From: CAYJBH01 sp964371365
Lineage (GTDB): Bacteria > Bacillota > Clostridia > Oscillospirales > Ruminococcaceae
Assembly: GCA_964371365.1 (NCBI GenBank)
Contig: CAYJMO010000017.1
Location: 1-27,543 of the forward strand
Reading direction: 5' to 3'
DNA: 27,543 nucleotides
The notes under the pieces were generated by a model. It saw nothing but the letters and a program-made list of their open reading frames with translations, made no database searches and was not told the origin of the DNA. This document shows, in pieces, positions 1 through 7,159 of this stretch. The first letter of the stretch is position 1, and each line of letters begins with the position of its first letter. The position numbers and the translations under genes were made by a program.

Positions 1-1052
1 TATAAAAGCAGTTTTTCCAGTGTCGATTTATCCGACGCTCTTTCCAATGCCACTTCTCGGTCTATCGCACCCTGTTTAACTAATGCCGCGAGATAGGAAT
101 CGAGCAGTATCATACCATTTTTGGAGTTGGACTGGATGATGGAATTTATCTGATAGGTCTTGTTTTCACGTATCAGGTTGGATATCGCATCGTTGACCGT
201 CATTATCTCAAACGCCGCCATACGACCTACACCCTCCTTTTTCGGCAGTAACTGTTGTGTTATAACTGCACGCAAAACGGTCGCAAGTTGGGTTCGCACC
301 TGTTGCTGTTGATGTGGTGGAAAAACGTCAATGAGTCGATCGATGGTCTTTGCCGTGCCGACGGTATGGAGCGTACCAAAAACTAAATGTCCTGTCTCTG
401 CCGCCGTTATCGCCGCCGATATGGTCTCAAGGTCACGCATCTCGCCGACCAATATCACATCCGGATCCTCACGCAGAGCACTGCGAAGTGCACCGGAAAA
501 GTCGGCAACGTCCACCCCGACCTCGCGCTGGTTAATAATACAGCTTTTGGATTTGTGCAGATACTCTATAGGGTCCTCCACCGTTATTATATGATCCTGT
601 TTTGTGGAATTGATATAATCCACCATGGCGGCGAGGGTGGTGGTCTTACCGCTACCGGTAGGACCGGTCACAAGCACCATGCCACGCGGCCAACTTGCAA
701 TCTGTTTAAAAATCTGCGGCAGTCCGAGGGCATCGAAGTTCGGCAGAGTGTCGTTAAGCATACGCAGAACAACACCGCGCATTCCCTTTTGCTTGAAAAC
801 ATTGACACGCTGTCTTGATCCATTCGGCATTACATAACAAAAATCATAGTCGGTCACGTCGGGCGAGTACTCTAACTTGGTGGAGGTGACAAGCGTGCGC
901 GCAAGGGCGTCAACATCGCTCGCCGAGAGTGCCGGCATATCAAACCTACGCACCTTGCCGTCAATCCTCGCTGCCGGCGGCTCACCTACAATAAGATGCA
1001 GGTCACTTCCTCTATTTTTTCTTGTGTCAGCTATAAGGTCGTTGATGTTCAT
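1..1052 (-). CDS. pilT: PilT twitching-motility retraction ATPase (3' end cut by window edge)
   Basis: This hexameric ATPase powers depolymerisation (retraction) of type IV pili at the inner face of the membrane. Read from the ATG at 1052-1050, about 350 codons are present with no stop, so only the last few residues are missing. Visible motifs are Walker A GPTGSGKT (residues 130-137), the Asp-box/Walker B stretch EDPDVILVGEMRD (195-207), the His box GHLVFGTLHT, and AISNLIRENKTY near residue 288, which matches the AIRNLIRE motif typical of PilT rather than PilB. There is no MshEN domain and no zinc tetracysteine. A Shine-Dalgarno AAGGGG precedes the ATG. It is the last visible gene of the pilC-pilM/N-pilO-pilB-pilT operon, 27 bases after pilB. 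Family assignment is secure; that it retracts pili in this organism is inferred. Confidence 0.95.
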   Translation of the reverse strand, partial: MNINDLIADTRKNRGSDLHLIVGEPPAARIDGKVRRFDMPALSASDVDALARTLVTSTKLEYSPDVTDYDFCYVMPNGSRQRVNVFKQKGMRGVVLRMLNDTLPNFDALGLPQIFKQIASWPRGMVLVTGPTGSGKTTTLAAMVDYINSTKQDHIITVEDPIEYLHKSKSCIINQREVGVDVADFSGALRSALREDPDVILVGEMRDLETISAAITAAETGHLVFGTLHTVGTAKTIDRLIDVFPPHQQQQVRTQLATVLRAVITQQLLPKKEGVGRMAAFEIMTVNDAISNLIRENKTYQINSIIQSNSKNGMILLDSYLAALVKQGAIDREVALERASDKSTLEKLLL

Positions 1053-1079
1053 AATTTAACCCCTTAAAGATATTTTATA

Positions 1080-2786
1080 CTAATCAATATTCTCACTCAG
1101 TACCATCGCCTCTTTGATAGCGATTATGCCGGCGCGCACCAATTCGAGAGCCTGATCGATGAAAAATTTTTGATCCCGAGTTTCACGCAGGTATTTTGAT
1201 ATATCGGAGGTGTTGTTTCGATTGACTATCATGGTTCGAATATTCGGGTCGGTTACTATTATCTCACAGACAGCACGACGACCGATATGACCTGTCCCGT
1301 CGCATCTTGCGCAGCCGCGACTGCGATGGAATGTCATCTCCCGCACCCCATAACGATCAAGGAAAACCCTCTCGGCATCGACCGGCATATATGATTCCTT
1401 ACAGTGTGGGCACAGAACACGCACTAAACGCTGAGCTATGGTGGTTACGATGGAGGAGGCGGCAACATACGGCTCAACGCCCATGTCCACTATCCTCATA
1501 AACGCCGAGGCGGCACTGTTGGTATGCATGGACGCGAGCACCAAGTGACCGGTGATGGCGGCACGTGCGGCGATGTCCGCCGTCTCGGTGTCACGAATTT
1601 CACCTATCATTATCTTGTCCGGATCCTGCCGCAGTATTGCGCGAAGTCCACTTGCAAAGGTTAGTCCCGATCGGTTGTTCACCTGTGTTTGATTTATTCC
1701 CTCTATATATTTTTCAACAGGATCCTCAACCGTCAACACGTTGGTGCTGACATCAGATAGTTCCGCGAGTAACGAATAAAGAGTGGTTGTCTTGCCGCTA
1801 CCGGTAGGACCGGTCACCAGCACAAGTCCGTTAGGGAGCGATATTGCGCGACGCAATACTCTTGAATCCTCATCGGTAAAGCCCAGCTCCTCTAAACGTT
1901 GCACTCCAAGACGAGAATCGGCAAGCAGTCGAATTACTATCTTTTCACCGAATACGGTCGGCATACTCGCGACACGCGCCGCAATCTCACGGCCACCGTG
2001 TTCTAATGTAAAGCGTCCGTCGAGCGGTATGCGCTTTTCCGCAATGTCCATGCCGGACATAATCTTGACCCTCGTCACTATTCCGGGCAGTGTCCGAGCA
2101 TGCATACGAACAATCTCGGACAGAATACCATCCACCCTAAAGCGGATACGCACGTCGTCCGCCGTCGGCTCGATGTGTATATCACTGGTGTGACTGTTGT
2201 GCGCCTGCAAAATTAGGTTGTTGATAAACTGCACAATGGGCACGTTTCCAAGACGGGTCTCTGCCGCCTCCGACTCGGTTATCTCAAGTGCCTCTGCCTC
2301 GTCCACTATGGTGCTTGTGGCGTTGAGCGTATCGGCTGAGCTGACAATAATGTTGCGTTCATAATGACGAGCTATGGTCGCGGCGATGTCCCCTTTTGTA
2401 GCAAGACAGGGAGTGATGTTTTTGCCGGTTGCAGTACCTACTTTTGACAACATGTCGTAATCCAGCGGATCAGAGGTCGCGACGGTCAAATCGTTGCCGA
2501 CAAGGCGATAGGGTATAACATTATACTGCACAGCGATATCACGCGACATTGCGGCAAGCGTGGAGGATGGTATCCTCGCATCGGTGAGTGTAACATAGTC
2601 GATGTGAAGCGCCTGTTGCAGTACACGCAGAACCGCCTCCTCCGCAACAACACCGTTGTCCACGAGAATATCGCCTAACTTTTTGCCACCGGAATTACGT
2701 TGATATTCGAGGGCACTTTGCAGCTGGGTTTGGGTAATCAGTCCACCCTCCACCAACATATCGCCTAAACGTTTTTTTACTACCAT
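1080..2786 (-). CDS. pilB: PilB/GspE-type pilus extension ATPase
   Basis: This ATPase drives polymerisation of type IV pilins from the cytoplasmic side, partnering the PilC platform. The protein has 568 residues. An MshEN-type domain occupies roughly residues 1-150; in other bacteria this domain can bind c-di-GMP. The motor core follows: Walker A GPTGSGKT (326-333), Walker B region DPDKIMIGEIRD (388-399), His box GHLVLASMHT (413-422) and a zinc tetracysteine C459/C462/C492/C495, which separates PilB/GspE from PilT. The ATG is preceded by GAAAGGA. It follows pilO by 18 bases in the operon. PilB and GspE cannot be split on the motor alone, but the PilM/N, PilO and PilT neighbours favour a type IV pilus. 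Binding of c-di-GMP is an inference that fits the two diguanylate cyclases elsewhere in the window. Confidence 0.95.
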   Translation of the reverse strand: MVVKKRLGDMLVEGGLITQTQLQSALEYQRNSGGKKLGDILVDNGVVAEEAVLRVLQQALHIDYVTLTDARIPSSTLAAMSRDIAVQYNVIPYRLVGNDLTVATSDPLDYDMLSKVGTATGKNITPCLATKGDIAATIARHYERNIIVSSADTLNATSTIVDEAEALEITESEAAETRLGNVPIVQFINNLILQAHNSHTSDIHIEPTADDVRIRFRVDGILSEIVRMHARTLPGIVTRVKIMSGMDIAEKRIPLDGRFTLEHGGREIAARVASMPTVFGEKIVIRLLADSRLGVQRLEELGFTDEDSRVLRRAISLPNGLVLVTGPTGSGKTTTLYSLLAELSDVSTNVLTVEDPVEKYIEGINQTQVNNRSGLTFASGLRAILRQDPDKIMIGEIRDTETADIAARAAITGHLVLASMHTNSAASAFMRIVDMGVEPYVAASSIVTTIAQRLVRVLCPHCKESYMPVDAERVFLDRYGVREMTFHRSRGCARCDGTGHIGRRAVCEIIVTDPNIRTMIVNRNNTSDISKYLRETRDQKFFIDQALELVRAGIIAIKEAMVLSENID

Positions 2787-2804
2787 AAATCATCTATCCT
2801 TTCG

Positions 2805-3464
2805 CTATAGAGATATCTCTGTGACGAGCTCCTCCGGAGTTTGTACATAGGTATACTTGATGAACTGTATCGAGAGGTCAATCTCCTCCTCGTTATCCAC
2901 AAAATCACTCATAGATAATGATGGTATCACGAGATAGGGATCATTCTTTGTCAAGGCATCGATATAGTTCAGTATCCTCTCGGGGGTGCCGGTCACAATC
3001 ATGGAGCAGGTCTGAGATACTATTTGATAGTAGGCGGGCACTGCATCAATCTCCTCCTCGCTCATCTGATCCGATATGAGTGGGTGGGAGGCAATTATCT
3101 GACTGCCGCCCGGCGCTATGGTTGTGCTGACCTCACTCGCCTCACTGAGCGAGAGTGAACTGACGACAAGATTGAAATTCTCTGCCGAGTCGACGAAAAA
3201 GTTGTGCACCGTATAGTTCTCGCCGTAATACTCCTCGATGTCAAAAGTATCGATTAACGCCTGTTGTTCCGCAATGGCACCCTCCAACTCGGCACCCCTT
3301 GCTATGTCGTTTTGCAACTCACTCAACTCTATCTCCAGCTCCATAAGACGAGTTGTGTTTTCAAGATAGCTGTTCACCGACGGCAGGGTGACAAAATAGT
3401 TGAGTAGAAAGAGCACAAGCAACGACACCGTTACGGTCAATATCATCATATCCTTTTTGCTCAT
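2805..3464 (-). CDS. pilO: PilO-like pilus alignment-complex protein
   Basis: The protein has 219 residues: a short cytoplasmic start, one transmembrane helix (about residues 8-27), a coiled-coil stretch (about 30-75) and an extracytoplasmic alpha/beta domain. This is the PilO architecture. PilO pairs with PilN to link the cytoplasmic PilM/motor with the outer parts of the type IV pilus machine. Sequence similarity alone would be weak; the assignment rests on topology, length and position directly after the PilM/N gene and before pilB. The ATG has a GAAAGGA ribosome binding site 8 bases upstream. In Gram-positive bacteria there is no outer-membrane secretin, so the complex presumably supports only the inner platform. 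Confidence 0.8.
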   Translation of the reverse strand: MSKKDMMILTVTVSLLVLFLLNYFVTLPSVNSYLENTTRLMELEIELSELQNDIARGAELEGAIAEQQALIDTFDIEEYYGENYTVHNFFVDSAENFNLVVSSLSLSEASEVSTTIAPGGSQIIASHPLISDQMSEEEIDAVPAYYQIVSQTCSMIVTGTPERILNYIDALTKNDPYLVIPSLSMSDFVDNEEEIDLSIQFIKYTYVQTPEELVTEISL

Positions 3465-3487
3465 TTTATATATCCTTTCAATCCTAT

Positions 3488-4942
3488 TTACTCTATTTCG
3501 GAATCGTTTGGTATTATACTTCCCGTAACGGTGAACGAAACACCTTCGACACCTTCACTAAATCCAAAATATCCAACCACATCGAACACCCCTGTCTCGG
3601 TCAAGATTTCGACATAGTCCGCAGCCTGTTGTTCCGTTGTACCGGTGCAGATGAAGTTATAGCTGTTATCACCGTAAGAAAAGGAGATAACATCCACCTC
3701 GTCGGGCGCACTCGAGACCGTCCTATCCAATATATCGCGGTCAAACTCACCCTGATTTGTCAATTCTTTTGAAAGGGCATCAAATGCGGAATTGCTCTTG
3801 ACTAATCCGACAAAATCCTCGCGCAGTGTGCCATACTGTTCTAAGAGGGCTAACGTTTCACCGGAGTTTAGCTCCGCCTCTTTTTGTTCCACACTACTTG
3901 CCATCTGCATTTCAATCGACATGACCCCAAATACAATGACTATGTTGACAAGCAAAACTATCAGCGCCACCAATAGCGGAACATTTAGTTGTTTTGAATT
4001 TTTAGCGACCTTTTCATTCCCCCTTGCGGTAAAGAAATTTATCTCGGTCGAACCAAGAGACATCATCGCACCGAGAGTATAGACCGGTGCACAGCTCGCA
4101 AAAATTTTATGCCTACTCGCAAGCAAGGAACAGGGCAACCCTACATTGTTTGAGACAAGTGACACCAACTCGTCGGTTGCATTCTGCCCAAACACCAACA
4201 CCTGCTCTATAGGCGAGCCGGGGAATTTTATGGATTGATAGGAGTTAAGCTTCTCCACATTCTGAACAAAAATTTGCTCCGGACTGACTCCCCCACCTAT
4301 GCCGGACAGAATGTCAAGGGCGTTTGATTCACCCTCCTCGACCGTGATACTGCGTGTAATCATATTGTCGGGCGGATTGAAAAGGTGTAGGGTTACCGAC
4401 TTCTCACTCATCTTTGCAAGCGAGATGGTTTTATTCGGGAAATAGCCTGTTATAAAACACTGCGCCGCGTGTTGAGACGGTACAAAAGCCACCGGATTTT
4501 TCCCCATCTTTTTCAACATCTCGAATGCGCCGTCCACAACCTTTTTCGGCATTGCGTAGGAGACAAAATCCTGCTTATTATCCTTTGTCGTGCTGTTAGG
4601 GACAGCAAAATAGTCGACATAATAACTGTCCGGTGATATATTGGCGAAAACCTGTGACTCCACCGCCATGCGCTGTTGATTGCGATTGCGCTCACGGTGC
4701 AGTGTCAACAAGGAGTATACTGTCGGCAAAAAGGAAAAGGAGATGATAACCTTTTTGTCGGAACTTCTTTCCAGTGTCTCGCGCAAGCTGTCGGCTAAAA
4801 CCGACATGTTGATGTTGCCACTGCCCGAAAACAACTCGGGTGGCACCTTTAAGGTCATACTATTCTCCACCAGAAGGCTTTTTTGAGACCCCTTTGCGAA
4901 CACAACCTCGATGTGCTCGCCCGAAACGTCAATACAAATCAT
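3488..4942 (-). CDS. pilM: PilM-PilN fusion, pilus alignment-complex protein
   Basis: The 484-residue protein joins an actin-like PilM part (about 1-295) to a PilN part (about 298-484). The PilM part starts with the phosphate-1-like IDVSGEHIEVVF, but where PilM normally has its second DxG phosphate loop this protein reads SLAKMSEKSVTLHL (about 174-187), so nucleotide binding may be lost. The PilN part begins with STEINFFTARG (298-308), resembling the conserved N-terminal INxxP-type peptide with which free PilN docks into PilM. A transmembrane helix (about 322-341), a coiled coil (about 345-375) and an outer ferredoxin-like domain follow. The next gene is PilO, the normal PilN partner. ATG start with GGGATGG upstream; 34 bases separate it from pilC. 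The fusion reading is inferred from topology and motifs. Confidence 0.82.
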   Translation of the reverse strand: MICIDVSGEHIEVVFAKGSQKSLLVENSMTLKVPPELFSGSGNINMSVLADSLRETLERSSDKKVIISFSFLPTVYSLLTLHRERNRNQQRMAVESQVFANISPDSYYVDYFAVPNSTTKDNKQDFVSYAMPKKVVDGAFEMLKKMGKNPVAFVPSQHAAQCFITGYFPNKTISLAKMSEKSVTLHLFNPPDNMITRSITVEEGESNALDILSGIGGGVSPEQIFVQNVEKLNSYQSIKFPGSPIEQVLVFGQNATDELVSLVSNNVGLPCSLLASRHKIFASCAPVYTLGAMMSLGSTEINFFTARGNEKVAKNSKQLNVPLLVALIVLLVNIVIVFGVMSIEMQMASSVEQKEAELNSGETLALLEQYGTLREDFVGLVKSNSAFDALSKELTNQGEFDRDILDRTVSSAPDEVDVISFSYGDNSYNFICTGTTEQQAADYVEILTETGVFDVVGYFGFSEGVEGVSFTVTGSIIPNDSEIE

Positions 4943-4976
4943 AATCCATCCCTATCCTGTAAATATTCATATCATT

Positions 4977-6182
4977 TTAGCCGGCTGCTATGGTGCCGTA
5001 TCCATCATATATTGGCATCATTACCGAGACGAGTATCAGCATTACAACTATTGCAAGAATTATCAGCAACACCGGGCCGAGTATCGCGAGCAACGACTCT
5101 ATTGCAGTGTCGGACTCTCCTTCGAAATAATCAGCGGTAGTGTTAAGCATGCCGTCGAGATCACCAGTCTCCTCACCGATGGCAATCATGTTGGGTAGCA
5201 TCCTGTCGAATATCGCAAGCTCTTCGACCGCCTCGGACAATGCAATGCCGGATCCAACCGCCGCCGACGCGCCCTCCAATCTATCCTCCATGTACAGATT
5301 CCCTATGACGTTGGTGGAAAGACGAAGTGTTTCAAGCAAAGGCAGACCGGATGCATAGAGCATTGCGAGGGTGGAGCTAAATCGACCGGAGTAGATCATC
5401 CTTGTCAGGTTACCTACCAGCGGCAATTTCAACACCAACCAGTCGACATTTTTTTTGATGGCTCGAACCCTGAACAGCGCCATAACTACAACATATAGGA
5501 TAACTAAAACTATTATGATAATAAACCAAAATTCCGTCATTAGATTGGAAAAACTAATCATAAACTGCGTAAGAGGAGGTATCTCCATCCCCTCAAACAT
5601 GACAAAGAGTTCCGGAAGAACAAAACTAAAAAGTGCTATAACCACTCCGAGTGACACCACAGCAAGGAGTTTAGGGTAGGCAGAGGCACTCTTGATCTTG
5701 CGAGACATCTTGAGCTGTTTGTCGTAGTAGGAGGACATCCTCAGAAAAATCCCCTCGATATTACCGCTCTCCTCACCGCTCTCTACCATATGACACATGA
5801 GTGGGGGGAAGGATTTGCCCTGAGCAAGCATCGCGCCGGATAGCGGCACTCCACCTCGAACCGCCTCATAGACATTGCGATATACGGCAGCATATCGCGT
5901 GTTGGTGGCGGAGTCGATAAGGACATCAAGACTGTTTGTGATGCTCATACCCGCGCCGATCATGGTACCCATCTTTTTGCAGAAAAGTATAAGCTCTTTA
6001 CCGGTCAGCTTTATTATGGTCTTAGCCTCCACCTGCGCCGCACCATCTCGCTCATTGTAGTTGATGCAGGTCAGCCCACGCTCGTCTATACCTCGAAAAA
6101 AATCACTGCGGTTTGCCGCCTCAATGACACCCTTGACGACAGCTCCGTTTGAGTCTCTTGCCACATATGAAAAGTGTTGCAA
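4977..6182 (-). CDS. pilC: PilC/GspF-type pilus inner-membrane platform protein
   Basis: This polytopic membrane protein is the rotor on which PilB and PilT act. About 401 residues, with two T2SSF repeats, each carrying the family signature: GEESGNIEGIFLRM in the first and GEETGDLDGML in the second. Transmembrane segments occur at the end of each repeat. I chose the TTG at 6182-6180 because it has GGAGG seven bases upstream and gives the usual family N-terminus (MQHFSYVARDSNG). A longer in-frame TTG at 6203 would include the ribosome binding site and a small hairpin, and is unlikely. It is the first gene of the pilus operon; HxlR lies 92 bases upstream on the same strand. Confidence 0.93.
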   Translation of the reverse strand: MQHFSYVARDSNGAVVKGVIEAANRSDFFRGIDERGLTCINYNERDGAAQVEAKTIIKLTGKELILFCKKMGTMIGAGMSITNSLDVLIDSATNTRYAAVYRNVYEAVRGGVPLSGAMLAQGKSFPPLMCHMVESGEESGNIEGIFLRMSSYYDKQLKMSRKIKSASAYPKLLAVVSLGVVIALFSFVLPELFVMFEGMEIPPLTQFMISFSNLMTEFWFIIIIVLVILYVVVMALFRVRAIKKNVDWLVLKLPLVGNLTRMIYSGRFSSTLAMLYASGLPLLETLRLSTNVIGNLYMEDRLEGASAAVGSGIALSEAVEELAIFDRMLPNMIAIGEETGDLDGMLNTTADYFEGESDTAIESLLAILGPVLLIILAIVVMLILVSVMMPIYDGYGTIAAG

Positions 6183-6204
6183 CCTTAAACCTCCATTATA
6201 CAAA

Positions 6205-6218
6205 AGCGAACAATCGCT
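6205..6218 (-). terminator. Small hairpin with T-run between hxlR and pilC
   Basis: Read on the minus strand, AGCGA-TTGT-TCGCT forms a 5-bp stem with a 4-base loop and is followed by TTTTG. It lies between the hxlR stop and the pilC ribosome binding site. It could be a weak terminator for hxlR or an attenuator in the pilC leader. The stem is short, so efficient termination is doubtful. Confidence 0.35.
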
Positions 6219-6241
6219 CTAAATTTATTTTTAACACATTA

Positions 6242-6259
6242 ATTAATAATATTATTAAT
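6242..6259. promoter_or_regulatory. Perfect 18-bp AT palindrome upstream of pilC (possible operator)
   Basis: ATTAATAAT followed at once by ATTATTAAT is a perfect palindrome. It sits between hxlR and pilC, where the pil operon promoter should be. HxlR-family proteins bind AT-rich dyads as dimers, so this is a candidate operator. The surrounding DNA is very AT-rich, which raises the odds of a chance palindrome. Confidence 0.35.
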
Positions 6260-6274
6260 ATTACTTATTGTATA

Positions 6275-6640
6275 TTATGACGTACTTTCTACTGTAGGTT
6301 CATCTTTTCTGCTTTTTAGATATTCAATGTATTTCCGCCCTAAAACCCCCATCTCACCAAGTACAGGCTTGACATCGTCACCCATATCGCTGAGTGAGTA
6401 CTCCACCTTTGGAGGAATTCGGCGATACTCCTTACGCTTCACGAGCCCTTCCGTTTCAAGCTGTTTGAGGTGTCGCGCAAGCGTAGTGTGGGTCATATCC
6501 TCCGGCATCATACGTAATATCTCATTGAAACGCACCGGTTTTTCCGACAAGAGGTACAGGATGTACATTGTCCATTTACCGGCAAGTAGTTTTTGAGCTG
6601 TGACGTATGGACTTACTCCAAACATCTCTTTTTGTTCCAT
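6275..6640 (-). CDS. HxlR-family winged-helix transcriptional regulator
   Basis: The 121-residue protein matches the HxlR (MarR-like) winged-helix family: the GKWTMYILYLLSE entry helix near residue 21, the recognition helix within MTHTTLARHLKQLETEGLV, and the wing RKEYRRIPPKVEYSLSDMG. The family acts as dimers on AT-rich dyads, often next to redox or detoxification genes. This copy contains no cysteine at all; the position near residue 10 where many members carry a sensing Cys is Ser (SPYVTAQKLL), so thiol sensing as in YodB or HypR is excluded. Start ATG with AAGGGG upstream. It is divergent from the oxidoreductase operon (519 bases between starts) and directly upstream of pilC, so it could control either. 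Its target is unknown. Confidence 0.9.
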   Translation of the reverse strand: MEQKEMFGVSPYVTAQKLLAGKWTMYILYLLSEKPVRFNEILRMMPEDMTHTTLARHLKQLETEGLVKRKEYRRIPPKVEYSLSDMGDDVKPVLGEMGVLGRKYIEYLKSRKDEPTVESTS

Positions 6641-6849
6641 AGATTTTGTCCCCTTAGCTACAAACAGCAGAAAATATTCTGTTGATCCAATATATCATAT
6701 TACGAATAAAAAATAGCGTATAATATTTTTTGTTTATATTATTTTTAAAACTATTACTCACTTTTTAATTAATACAAACTAATAATATCATAAAAATATT
6801 ATAATATCAAGTAGAAATTTGTAATTTTTTTAAATAAGTTTACAATGTG

Positions 6850-6934
6850 TAGAAATCGTCAATAAAACCTTTGTGTTTAGCGACTTCTTTGTTCACAAAA
6901 TCCACAATCAAATCAATCTTTGTATAGAAATCGT
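6850..6934. repeat. 10-bp direct repeat TAGAAATCGT, two copies
   Basis: TAGAAATCGT occurs at 6850-6859 and again at 6925-6934, 75 bases apart start to start, close to seven helical turns. The second copy ends 30 bases before the -35 box of the oxidoreductase promoter. The spacing would suit a looping or activator site, but two copies of a 10-mer in AT-rich DNA are only modest evidence. Confidence 0.3.
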
Positions 6935-6964
6935 TATTTAAATGTATAAAAAGTGTGTACTTCC

Positions 6965-6993
6965 TTTACAATTTATGTGCATTACTATATACT
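6965..6993 (+). promoter_or_regulatory. Sigma-A-type promoter for the oxidoreductase operon
   Basis: TTTACA (6965-6970), a 17-base spacer and TATACT (6988-6993) fit the vegetative consensus with one mismatch in each box. Transcription would start near 7000, giving a leader of about 160 bases before the ATG at 7160. Confidence 0.6.
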
Positions 6994-7159
6994 GTTATTA
7001 AAACAAGATTAACCAAATCATAAAGTTTCTTTATCTGTATTATTGACACGTTTTGCGGATTTTACTTTTTTTCTTTCCAGAAAACAGGTGTACACTCCTA
7101 CAGGTCATTGCAACATCAGTCTTTTTCAATTCTCGTTTCCTAAAATTAAAGGAGCATCT

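Larger units (their letters stand above)
6641..7159. promoter_or_regulatory. AT-rich divergent intergenic region between hxlR and the oxidoreductase operon
   Basis: This 519-base gap holds no convincing gene. It contains the sigma-A-type promoter at 6965-6993, an approximately 160-base leader up to the oxidoreductase start, a 10-bp direct repeat (6850-6859 and 6925-6934) and a small hairpin CAGAA-AATA-TTCTG (6668-6681) in the likely hxlR leader. I could not fix the hxlR promoter. The length and repeats suggest regulator binding, which is an inference. Confidence 0.5.

Noticed and set aside
640..1830. Near-identical stretch of about 23 bases in pilT and pilB
   Set aside because: Both copies encode the Walker A loop (TGPTGSGKT); shared codon choice in a conserved motif explains it without a mobile repeat.
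1783..2193. Open frame of 136 codons on the plus strand opposite pilB
   Set aside because: Antisense to the conserved PilB motor motifs with no ribosome binding site or family match.
7043..7159. Upstream in-frame extension of the oxidoreductase from a TTG
   Set aside because: The added 39 residues do not resemble the family and the ATG at 7160 has an ideal AAAGGAG; the extension lies in the leader.
6641..7159. c-di-GMP riboswitch (GEMM-I or GEMM-II) in this or another leader
   Set aside because: I looked for the conserved GEMM core in the hxlR/oxidoreductase, cheA, zinc-ribbon, mscS and cyclase leaders and did not see it. A covariance-model search would settle this.
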